34,249 bases of DNA from CAZJRB01 sp964547995. GTDB lineage: Bacteria > Planctomycetota > Planctomycetia > Pirellulales > Thermoguttaceae. The translations under genes were made by a program, and so were the position numbers. The notes below the pieces were generated by a model. That model searched no databases, was not told where the DNA came from, and was given only the letters and a program-made list of their open reading frames with translations. The DNA lies in the NCBI GenBank assembly GCA_964547995.1, contig CAZJRB010000084.1, forward strand, positions 1 through 34,249, written 5' to 3'. How positions within the stretch are numbered: the first letter of the stretch is position 1; every line of letters begins with the position of its first letter. Of the stretch, positions 23,998-31,166 are shown one piece after another.

Positions 23998-24926
23998 GGC
24001 AGGCGATGCGACCACAGCAACACCGCCAGCGACGCCATCAGGACGAGCGAGCCGACCGCGACGTGGGTCGTCGTCGTCCATACCTGGAGCGGTCCCCCTG
24101 CCACGACGGTGTAGTCGATCGCCCGAACGTGATCCCGAAACCAGCCGGGCACACCGTAGTTGGTTACCCACGTACCGATTCCCAATAGAATCTGCACGAA
24201 GAACAACGCCGCCAGCAGACCGGCCCGGCGCACCAGCATTCGCCGGTCGCGCAGGCGGCCAACGACTTGGATCAGCAGCAGGAGAGCGGCCACACCGACT
24301 ACCCCGCTGAGGATCACTTGCAACCAGAGCCAGAAGGTGAACCACCCGGGGGCGTCGTCCGGCGACGGATGGCGCAACTGGGCTCCCGATAGAATTAACA
24401 AGTAAACTCCCACGGTGACGATCAGCACCATGCGTTGCGTACGTCGGGCGGCGGGGTGAACCTCGGCCGGGCCGCGAGTCCGCCATGCCCTGGACGTTAC
24501 GGTTACCATCGCTGCGCAGATCGCACACAACAGCGGGGCGATGCAACCCAGCAGTTTCGCCAACTGCGGCTCGTTGAAGATCACCCGCAGCCAGCCAAGC
24601 CCCCCCAGCAAGACAACCGCCGCGATCGCCCCAAAGGCCAACCAGCGCATCCAACGCCGCCCGTCCCGCCGCCAGACGGCCACCGCCAGGGCAATCAACA
24701 GCAACACGCCAACCGAGGCGATCACCCGGGTGTTGTCCATCGTCGCGCTGTCGCCGCGGGTGGTTACCAGGCCACCCACCCAAGCAAACAGAACGGCCAA
24801 TGCGGCCAAAATCCACGCCAGCCGATGCGACCACCCGTCAAACGGATCGGATGGCTGTTGGCTCGATTTCCGACTGGGAGAAGTCATGCGTTGCGTCCGG
24901 AAGAGTCTATCTGGCGACTGCTCCAT
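23979..24926 (-). CDS. CtaA/COX15-like membrane protein lacking most haem-ligand histidines
   Basis: A 315-residue protein with eight membrane helices in two four-helix halves, like haem A synthase, which oxidises the haem O methyl group for cytochrome oxidase. Stretches such as WVGGLVTTRG, GGLGWLRVIF, LSGAQLRHPSP, VQILLGIGTWVTNYG and THVAVGSLVLMASL support the family. The enzymes carry four axial His in TM2, TM4, TM6 and TM8. Here TM2 (66-86), TM4 (123-145) and TM6 (197-222) have none; only H288 in TM8 remains. It is probably not a normal haem A synthase: a degenerate paralogue or a different function. Alternative start at 24887. The last residues and stop codon lie in the tail of the family A repeat. 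No oxidase genes nearby. Confidence 0.7.
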   Translation of the reverse strand: MEQSPDRLFRTQRMTSPSRKSSQQPSDPFDGWSHRLAWILAALAVLFAWVGGLVTTRGDSATMDNTRVIASVGVLLLIALAVAVWRRDGRRWMRWLAFGAIAAVVLLGGLGWLRVIFNEPQLAKLLGCIAPLLCAICAAMVTVTSRAWRTRGPAEVHPAARRTQRMVLIVTVGVYLLILSGAQLRHPSPDDAPGWFTFWLWLQVILSGVVGVAALLLLIQVVGRLRDRRMLVRRAGLLAALFFVQILLGIGTWVTNYGVPGWFRDHVRAIDYTVVAGGPLQVWTTTTHVAVGSLVLMASLAVLLWSHRLPVPHDD

Positions 24927-24943
24927 CTTAACGGAAAACAGAG

Positions 24944-25030
24944 ATCAAAGGAGGGGGCACCCGCCCCCGGCCCATTGAAGTGAACGCCGAAATCGGATGG
25001 ACCGGGGGCAGGTGCCCCCTCCTTTTGATT
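24944..25030. repeat. Palindromic repeat element, family D
   Basis: Arms 24948-24971 and 25003-25026 are inverted copies with one mismatch; the similarity extends a few bases outward (ATCAAA). The right arm is also self-palindromic (GGGGGCA, CC, TGCCCCC). Spacer 31 nt. It lies in the divergent gap between the CtaA-like gene and the secreted protein. Confidence 0.75.
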
Positions 25031-25198
25031 GCGGCGCACACGCTCGCTCCACGTCACCCCCCTATTACAGCCACCCCCCTATTATTGATGGTTTTTGGCC
25101 GGACTCAAAAAAACTGCCGGCCGGCTGTCGCATCCAAGACCAGTCTTGCCATAGACAAAGTAGAGAGCCAAAGAAATCCTCAAATAGGGAGCGAGACG

Positions 25199-25891
25199 AT
25201 GACCCTTACTCGAACCAGCCTGTTCTGCGTGGCCGCCTTGCTGACGGCGGCCGGAACCTGCCGGGCCCAGGTCGTTGTCCACCCCGTTTTTGCGCATCCC
25301 GGCCATTTCGGCTACGGGGTTCCTCAATACGGCTGGTACCATCATCACTCCTCGACGGCGGCCGAGGGCTACCTGCGGGGCCGGGCGGCCGTCGTCCGCT
25401 CCCGGGGATACGCCAACTATTTCAACTCCCAAGCGGCCATCAACAACACCATTGCCCGACGCAACAATATCGAAAACAGCCTTTATGGAACGAACGCCTA
25501 CTTCAACATGCGTGAGATCAACCGCCAGGCCCGGGCCGACGAGCGCGGCCCGCGACAGACCGAAGAGGCCCGGGTACGGATCGCCAAGAAGGCCGCCCCG
25601 AAAGGGCTCAGTCCGAGCGAGTTCGACGCTGTGGCCGGCGAAATCAACTGGCCCGTGTTGCTCCGCTACGATAGCCTCAGCCGGAAGCGGACCGTCTTGG
25701 AGCAGATCTTCCGCCAACGGGCCGACACCGGCTCGATGAGCGCCGAGGACTACATGAAGGCAAACGATACGATCAACGCCTTGCTGGCCGACTTGAGAGG
25801 CGCCGTCAGAAAGGTTCCCCCGACACAGTACACCGAGGCCAGGCAGTTCCTGGAGGGCCTGGCCTACGAGGCCGGTCGGCCGGTGAGATGA
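25199..25891 (+). CDS. Secreted protein, unknown function (230 aa)
   Basis: Exported protein with a clear signal peptide (1-23, LFCVAALLTAAGTCRA). The mature part begins with an aromatic, His-rich stretch (HPGHFGYGVPQYGWYHHHSS), then a helical, charged domain with many Arg and Asn (AAINNTIARRNNIENSLYGTNAYFNMREINRQAR). The C-terminal half (INWPVLLRYDSLSRKRTVLEQIF ... YTEARQFLEGLAYEAGR) recalls a type of secreted protein found repeatedly in planctomycetes, with no assigned role. The ATG at 25199 has GGGAG upstream; the longer open frame crosses the repeat element. A strong terminator follows 30 bases after the stop. Confidence 0.7.
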   Translation: MTLTRTSLFCVAALLTAAGTCRAQVVVHPVFAHPGHFGYGVPQYGWYHHHSSTAAEGYLRGRAAVVRSRGYANYFNSQAAINNTIARRNNIENSLYGTNAYFNMREINRQARADERGPRQTEEARVRIAKKAAPKGLSPSEFDAVAGEINWPVLLRYDSLSRKRTVLEQIFRQRADTGSMSAEDYMKANDTINALLADLRGAVRKVPPTQYTEARQFLEGLAYEAGRPVR

Positions 25892-25920
25892 GCGAACAGG
25901 GTTGTGCGGGTGCGTCGAGA

Positions 25921-25953
25921 GCCCCGCCGGTGGGTTGCCGGCGGGGTTTTTTT
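25921..25953 (+). terminator. Rho-independent terminator
   Basis: CCCCGCCGG (25922-25930) pairs perfectly with CCGGCGGGG (25938-25946), 7-nt loop, followed by seven T (25947-25953). The clearest intrinsic terminator in the window. Confidence 0.92.
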
Positions 25954-26035
25954 GTTGGAGAGTGGACGGAGGGCAGCCGGTCATATTCTAACCGGGGCAC
26001 ATCAACCTGGAACACCTTCAAGGGATGACAGTGCC

Positions 26036-26497
26036 TTACGGTTCGCCGTTCGACGCCAGCGTGTTGAGCGGCAGTTGGTCGACCAGCAATCGGGTCACGA
26101 CGCGGGCGTCGTGATCGAGGTAGGCCCAATCCTGAGAGGGCAACGGATCGGCGGCCGCAAGATGGTCGGCCGGCTCTCTCAAGGCATACAACTCGCCGAG
26201 CTGCTCGGGAGTTTGCACAGTCAAAGCCGTGCCGCCGGGTTCCGGCGTCCGGGGGCCGGCCAGTTGCCAGGCAACTACCGAGACAACGGCCAGGCAGGCC
26301 GCCGCGACGCACGCATACGCCGGCGGGCGCCGCGAACGAGTCGCCGCGCGGCGACGCGGCGAGACCTCGCCGGACCGCACGGCCTCGCAGATCCGGGCGT
26401 GCAACGACTCGGAAAACTCCGGCCGCGACGCTTCTGCCTCGTTCTTCAGCCGATCGGACAACACGTTTTCATTATCGGGCAACATTGATTCAACCAT
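26036..26497 (-). CDS. Putative anti-sigma factor / single-pass membrane protein
   Basis: A 153-residue protein with a cytoplasmic charged N-terminus (1-58), one membrane helix (YACVAAACLAVVSVVAWQLAG) and an outer domain of about 70 residues. Position and topology fit an anti-sigma factor for the preceding ECF sigma gene, but I see no zinc-binding HxxxCxxC anti-sigma motif, so this is inferred from context. The ATG at 26497 overlaps the sigma stop as ATGGTTGA, an 8-nt overlap that predicts translational coupling. A longer open frame begins at 26611 but would run inside the sigma gene. Confidence 0.6.
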   Translation of the reverse strand: MVESMLPDNENVLSDRLKNEAEASRPEFSESLHARICEAVRSGEVSPRRRAATRSRRPPAYACVAAACLAVVSVVAWQLAGPRTPEPGGTALTVQTPEQLGELYALREPADHLAAADPLPSQDWAYLDHDARVVTRLLVDQLPLNTLASNGEP

Positions 26498-27107
26498 TGG
26501 TAAACTCCACTGCCGTCTTAGAGGAGGGCGCTTCCGACGCTTCGGCACGACCGTCCGCCGAGCCGTCGGAAAGCCTGGCTTGTACAACCGCGAACAGTTT
26601 TTTTCGGGCACGGAAGAGCATTGTTTTCACGGCCCCTCGGCGGCCGCCCACGACATGGGCGATTTCCTCGATGGGCATTTCGTAGACGTAATACAACCAC
26701 ATGGTGGTCATCTGGCGCTCGGTAAGGACCTCGTCGGCGAGATTCCACAGCAACAGGCGGTTTTCCTTGTCGGCCGCGAGCTGCGCGGGTTGGGGTCCGC
26801 CGGCCTCGACCGATTCCAGCGCGGGGGAATCGGCGGTGGGGCGCTTCCGCCGCCGCCGGTTCATGCTCAAGCGGCGCCCGATCGTAAACAACCACGTGCC
26901 GAACCGCCATGCGGGGCGGTACCGGTGCAGGTTTTGATAGGCGCGGACGAAGGTTTCCTGAGTAATGTCTTCGTTATCTTCGTCCCCCCAACGGCGGAGA
27001 AATTGCAGAAGGGGCACCTGGAACCGCCGCACCAGCTCCTCGAAACTGGCGGAACATCCCCCCTGTGCCCGCTGGGCGAGTTCCTCGTCAGTCGGCGGTC
27101 TACCCAT
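26490..27107 (-). CDS. ECF sigma factor (sigma-70 family)
   Basis: A 205-residue extracytoplasmic-function sigma factor. Region 2 about 12-85 (FEELVRRFQVPLLQFL, DEDNEDITQETFVRAYQNLHRYRPAWRFGTWLFTIGRRL); region 4 about 125-180 (VLTERQMTTMWLYYVYEMPIEEIAHVVGGRRGAVKTMLFRARKKL). The start at 27107 gives the usual N-terminal length; an open frame from 27173 overlaps the upstream EF-hand gene. It lies 17 nt behind that gene and overlaps the putative anti-sigma gene by 8 nt, so the three are probably one operon. The target promoter and the inducing signal are unknown. Confidence 0.88.
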   Translation of the reverse strand: MGRPPTDEELAQRAQGGCSASFEELVRRFQVPLLQFLRRWGDEDNEDITQETFVRAYQNLHRYRPAWRFGTWLFTIGRRLSMNRRRRKRPTADSPALESVEAGGPQPAQLAADKENRLLLWNLADEVLTERQMTTMWLYYVYEMPIEEIAHVVGGRRGAVKTMLFRARKKLFAVVQARLSDGSADGRAEASEAPSSKTAVEFTNG

Positions 27108-27124
27108 CGGATTACCCGGTATGG

Positions 27125-28324
27125 CTATCGATCCTTTTTCCGTTTCCTCAGCTCTTCCATCCGCCGGGACCACTCGGCGCGGATCGCGTTTTTCTCGTCG
27201 TCGTCGAGTTTGCCGTCCTTGTTCGTATCGTATTTGTCAAGGAGTCTCTTGTGGTGTTCGGCTCGCCTCTCCTTCATTGCCCTGGTCCATTCGGCGTGGA
27301 TGATTTCCCTTTCATTGTCGTCGAGCTTGCCGTTTCGGTTTTTATCGTATTTTTCGAGGAATCTCTTCTTTTGTTCCTCTTGGCGGCTACGGCGGTCGGC
27401 GTGGCCTTCCGTTCGTTTGCGGCCGCTTTGGATCAGTTTGGCGACATCCTCGCCACTCGCCCGCCACCGCACGCCGACGGTTTGTCCGGTCGTGGAGACT
27501 TCGAGCGTCTGGAAGAGTCTCTCGACGTCTTCACCGCCGCCGGATTGTTGCTTCGCGAAAGCGCGGAAGCTGTCGATGGTTTGCCGCACGCGGGCGGCGT
27601 CTTCTTTCGACCTGGTTGTCAGTTTCACATCGAGGAAGACCTCGCGGTCGTGCTCGCCCAGGGCGAGCAACAACTGTTTGCTGAGCTTGACGAAGGGGGA
27701 CTTGAAGGGCATTTCCGCCCCGGCCGGGTCGGTGGCCGCCAGCCACAGGATCGTGCCCGACGGAATGTCCTTGGCAAGCCGGGAATCGGCGGCCAGGGCG
27801 GGTGACTTGCCGTCGAGCACATCGAGCGCCGCGGTGACATCGCCAATATCACGGCCGAACACGATGACCGACGGCGCTTGCAGGCAGCCGACAACGTTGT
27901 GTTGCCGGCGCTCATCCCCGGGTGCTTGAAAGACGTGCAACGGGTGGGCGCCGTGCGAAGCGGTTTGGTAGCCCGGCTGCTTCTTAAGATAATCCACCAG
28001 GCGTTTTCGATCGATGGCGGCCCGGATGACCACGACGCCCCGACCGAGTTCGACATGGGTGCCGTAGAAGGTAATGCTGCGGAGGTCTTGCAGCGGGTCG
28101 AGCCCGATCTGTTCGCGAAGCCACGCGAGGTGTCGCCTGGCGGGATCGCGGCCCAGCCAGCCGTCGGCGATCTTTCGCGCACTGTCGGCTGCCCGGAAGG
28201 CGTCGACGTCGATATGCACCACCCACCGGGCGTTCGCCGAAACCCGGTCCTTCTCGAGCGGCCCGGCCTGCGCCGACACCGAAAAGGCAAGCAGGGCCGC
28301 CAGTGCCGAGAGGAATGCCTTCAT
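27125..28324 (-). CDS. Secreted protein with two C-terminal EF-hands
   Basis: A 399-residue exported protein. GGAGG stands nine bases before the ATG at 28324, which opens a signal peptide (AFLSALAALLAFSVSAQA). Residues 20-310 form an unrecognised alpha/beta domain (ARWVVHIDVDAFRAADSARKIADGWLG, LRSITFYGTHVELGRGVVVIRA). Two canonical calcium loops follow: D327-E338 (DKNRNGKLDDNE) and D366-E377 (DTNKDGKLDDDE). It ends 17 nt before the ECF sigma gene. A role as exported calcium-binding partner of that sigma system is inferred from position. Confidence 0.75.
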   Translation of the reverse strand: MKAFLSALAALLAFSVSAQAGPLEKDRVSANARWVVHIDVDAFRAADSARKIADGWLGRDPARRHLAWLREQIGLDPLQDLRSITFYGTHVELGRGVVVIRAAIDRKRLVDYLKKQPGYQTASHGAHPLHVFQAPGDERRQHNVVGCLQAPSVIVFGRDIGDVTAALDVLDGKSPALAADSRLAKDIPSGTILWLAATDPAGAEMPFKSPFVKLSKQLLLALGEHDREVFLDVKLTTRSKEDAARVRQTIDSFRAFAKQQSGGGEDVERLFQTLEVSTTGQTVGVRWRASGEDVAKLIQSGRKRTEGHADRRSRQEEQKKRFLEKYDKNRNGKLDDNEREIIHAEWTRAMKERRAEHHKRLLDKYDTNKDGKLDDDEKNAIRAEWSRRMEELRKRKKDR

Positions 28325-28585
28325 CGTCTCATTTCCTCCGAAGAAGAGATCGGTTATCCGCCGCAACGCGGGTGATAGTGATTATAACCCAAACCCCCGG
28401 TGCAGACCCAGTTGGAAATTGGCAAAGTCGGCCCCCCGTGAATCCCCCTTGAAGGCACGGGAGGCCTATTTGGGGCACTGCCCTGGCGACTCGTTCTCGC
28501 CCCAAGTATGTTGACGCCTCGTTCCCGTGTGGAGTTCGGGAACGGATTGACTGCAATCGCCGGAAATCGCCGAACGGCCGGATCG

Positions 28586-29524
28586 CTACCTGCGATGCTT
28601 ACGGTGCTCCTCGGCGCGCTCCTTCATGCGGGCCCGCATTTCTTCGCCGGCCTTTTCCAAGGCCCTGGTCAGTTCGGCCTTGTCGATGTAGCCGTCGTTG
28701 TTGCGGTCGGCCTCACCGAAGTGCTCGCGAAGTTTTTCGGGGACTTCATCGACGTTGAGTTTGCCGTCGTCGTTCTTGTCGAGTTCGACCATAATATGAC
28801 CGCCGACCTTCCTCTGGAACTCGGCCCGGTGTTCCTCAAACCGTTTCGAGAATTCGGCGCGGATGGCCGCTTTTTCCCTGTCGTCGATCTTGCCGTCCTT
28901 GTTCCGGTCGTACTTGTCCATGAACTTCTTGCGCATCTCGTCGCGGCGCTTGTCCCACTCGGCACGGCGCTTGTCCCATTCGGAATGGCCGTGCGACCTC
29001 CCGTGGTGGCTCTTTGCCCCGGGCTTCTTGGCGGGGTGACTCTTGGCCTTGGGGCACTCCTTCGACTGCGGCTTCTTGTGATGCCCGTGGCCGTGACGGT
29101 CACGGTCGCCATGCTTGTGATGCGCACGATGGCCATCATCGTCGTCCTCATCATCGTCATCGTCGTCATCGCCGCCGCGTCGCTTCGCGAATTCGGCACG
29201 GATGGCCGCTTTTTCCCGGTCGTCGATCTTGCCGTCCTTGTTCTTGTCGAACTTCTCCATAAACTTCTTCCGCATGTCCTCGCGGCTGGGTCGCTTGGCT
29301 TCGGCGGGCGGGGCAGGCCGCTTCTGCACCTCGCCGCGGCGCTTCGCGAATTCGGCGCGGATGGCCGCTCGCTCCTTCTCGTCGATCTTGCCGTCCTTGT
29401 TCTTGTCGAACTTCTCCATGAACTTCTTCCGCATGTCCTCGCGGCTGGGCCGTCTGGAATCCTGGGCCTGTGCCAAGGTTCCAAGGCCGATCGCGAACAC
29501 CAGTACACCTACAAACACTCTCAT
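28586..29524 (-). CDS. Secreted protein with five EF-hands and acidic/His tracts
   Basis: A 312-residue exported protein with a signal peptide (FVGVLVFAIGLGTLAQA) and AGGAGG at ideal spacing before the ATG. Five EF-hand loops: D40-E51, D93-E104, D206-E217, D249-E260 and D273-E284, most of the DKNKDGKIDxxE type. Between the second and third lie an Asp/Glu run (119-130) and a His-rich stretch (about 132-149, HRAHHKHGDRDRHGHGHH), which could bind other divalent metals. The first three EF units are encoded by near-identical ~110-bp DNA repeats (29341, 29182 and about 28850), a sign of recent duplication. Likely a periplasmic or surface calcium binder or buffer; 261 bp upstream of the second EF-hand gene. 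Confidence 0.8.
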   Translation of the reverse strand: MRVFVGVLVFAIGLGTLAQAQDSRRPSREDMRKKFMEKFDKNKDGKIDEKERAAIRAEFAKRRGEVQKRPAPPAEAKRPSREDMRKKFMEKFDKNKDGKIDDREKAAIRAEFAKRRGGDDDDDDDEDDDDGHRAHHKHGDRDRHGHGHHKKPQSKECPKAKSHPAKKPGAKSHHGRSHGHSEWDKRRAEWDKRRDEMRKKFMDKYDRNKDGKIDDREKAAIRAEFSKRFEEHRAEFQRKVGGHIMVELDKNDDGKLNVDEVPEKLREHFGEADRNNDGYIDKAELTRALEKAGEEMRARMKERAEEHRKHRR

Positions 29525-29674
29525 CGATATGCCTCCTATTTTGGGGGGGGGAATGGACGCGCAGGGTATGTTCCTATGTTATACACGTTGAGGCAACATA
29601 CGGTTACAACCAGGTGGAATTCACGAGGAAGAATCCCCTAGAGCAGGGCATGATATGCCACCCGGTGGATTTGC

Positions 29675-29704
29675 TTGACACCCAGACCCACATCCCGATA
29701 GAAT
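29675..29704 (+). promoter_or_regulatory. Strong sigma-70-like promoter
   Basis: TTGACA (29675-29680, perfect), 18 bases, TAGAAT (29699-29704). A GGGAGGA ribosome site and the ATG at 29746 follow. Confidence 0.65.
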
Positions 29705-29745
29705 GACAGGGGAACAAGGGCACTCTTTTCGCGGGAGGATCTGTC

Positions 29746-30951
29746 ATGCGATTCGTCCAAGTCCTATTGGGGCCGGCCGTTTTGTGCCTCGTCGCCGGCG
29801 TTGCCGGCGCCCAACAGATGATTAGCCCTATGGAAATGGGCGGGCGGAGAACGGCCTCCGGCGACCTGACCGATTTGATCGGTTCGACCGTTGCGCCGAA
29901 CACATGGGATACGGTGGGCGGGCCCGGTTCGATGGCACCCTTCGACTCCAACCTGAGCCTTGTCGTCGGCCAGACCCAGGAAGTCCACGAAGAGATCGTC
30001 GATCTTCTCGAGCAGTTGCGGCGCATGCAGGACCTCCAGGTTACGGTCGAGGTTCCCTTCCGGACGGTCAGCGACAGTTTCTATGAGAAGATGGGGGTCG
30101 GTAGCTGGAGCGGGAACATCAAGGGAATGCCGTTCTCGATCGGCGGAGGCGAGCAGGCCATACCGCAGTTCGGCGGGTACGATCCCAGTGCGGGGTTGAA
30201 GACGGGAATCGCCTTCATGCATCGTGATTCGACGGTCGAGTTTCCCAACATCGAACTCAATCAAGGCTATCGCCAAACGGCCGTAACCCAGTCTCCCAAG
30301 GTAACGTTGTTCAACGGGCAACGGGCGTATGTCTCCGACACCTCGCAGAGCCCGTTTGTCATCAGCGTCATTCCAGTCGTAGGGGGTTACCAAGTGTTGC
30401 CCATTCCCCCGATGGCTTGCTGCTATGTCCCGACGCGTAACCGGGCGGTCTTGCCGGTGACGAGTCGGAAGAACCCCCGGGTGGAAGCCATGTGGCGCAA
30501 GAAATTGGCCGAACAGCAGAAGAAAGATCAGAAGGCAGGGGAAGACGAGTACTTCCGCCACGTCGAGGACCCCAACCGGCCTCGGCGCATCGCGATCAAG
30601 CCCGAAAAGGTTGCGGATCGCGAGCAGTCGGGCGACCTGAATCTGGCCGGCCCGGCCCGCACGGCGGTTCCCGCCACATCCGGGCGAAAACTGGCCTCCT
30701 CACAAGCGAGTTCGGCCGGCCGCGCGGTACCCAGCGTTGCCGAGGCGCGGCGGATGCACGAGGCCGAGCAAGCCAAAGGCGACAAAGAGGCGAGAATCCA
30801 CTACGAACAGGGCCTTGCGGCCGAGGAGAGCGGCAAGCCGCGCGTGGCGAAGATCTACTACGACATGGCCGCCAGGAGGGCCACCGGCCAGCTCCGCGCC
30901 GAGATTCTCGCCCGGCTCGACGCGCTCGCACTGCCCCAACCCCGTGAATAA
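29746..30951 (+). CDS. Secretin-like N-domain protein, secreted
   Basis: A 401-residue exported protein with a signal peptide (VLLGPAVLCLVAGVAGAQQ). Residues ~40-105 (GDLTDLIGSTVAPNTWDTVGGPGSMAPF ... VGQTQEVHEEIVDLLEQLRRMQDLQVTVEVPF) match the short domain found in type II/III secretin families. The later part (AFMHRDSTVEFPNIELNQGYRQTAVTQSPKVTLFNGQRAYVSD) resembles the start of the secretin beta-domain. It then ends in a polar, Lys/Arg-rich linker and a TPR-like tail (EAEQAKGDKEARIHYEQGLAAEESGKPRVAKIYYDMA). No full membrane-ring domain is present, so it is not a complete secretin. GGAGGA precedes the ATG. Role unknown. Confidence 0.7.
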   Translation: MRFVQVLLGPAVLCLVAGVAGAQQMISPMEMGGRRTASGDLTDLIGSTVAPNTWDTVGGPGSMAPFDSNLSLVVGQTQEVHEEIVDLLEQLRRMQDLQVTVEVPFRTVSDSFYEKMGVGSWSGNIKGMPFSIGGGEQAIPQFGGYDPSAGLKTGIAFMHRDSTVEFPNIELNQGYRQTAVTQSPKVTLFNGQRAYVSDTSQSPFVISVIPVVGGYQVLPIPPMACCYVPTRNRAVLPVTSRKNPRVEAMWRKKLAEQQKKDQKAGEDEYFRHVEDPNRPRRIAIKPEKVADREQSGDLNLAGPARTAVPATSGRKLASSQASSAGRAVPSVAEARRMHEAEQAKGDKEARIHYEQGLAAEESGKPRVAKIYYDMAARRATGQLRAEILARLDALALPQPRE

Positions 30952-31166
30952 CCGGCCCAGATCAAGCCTTTTCTCCCCAGAAGCCTCCCTTCACGGGGGC
31001 TCCTTGAACTCGGGGCTGCCAACGGGTATTCTGGGGCTTCTCAACGCAGCCCGGCACGGGTAAGGCCGGCTGTCGCAACCCGAGTTCCGTTGGTTGTCAT
31101 TGCCGCGGTCGATCTGGAAGAAATCGACAACGACGCAGTTGTTAGTCCATCATACGGGAGATGTAG

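Noticed and set aside
23350..24834. A 494-codon minus-strand open frame across the thioesterase and CtaA-like genes
   Set aside because: It runs through the repeat element and two recognisable genes in another frame; no family features.
26229..27929. A 566-codon plus-strand frame opposite the sigma and EF-hand genes
   Set aside because: Antisense shadow of clear ECF sigma and EF-hand genes; Ser/Arg-rich with no motifs.
27125..28324. Calling the protein a full calmodulin-like sensor
   Set aside because: Only the last ~75 residues are EF-hands; the main domain is unrelated and unrecognised.
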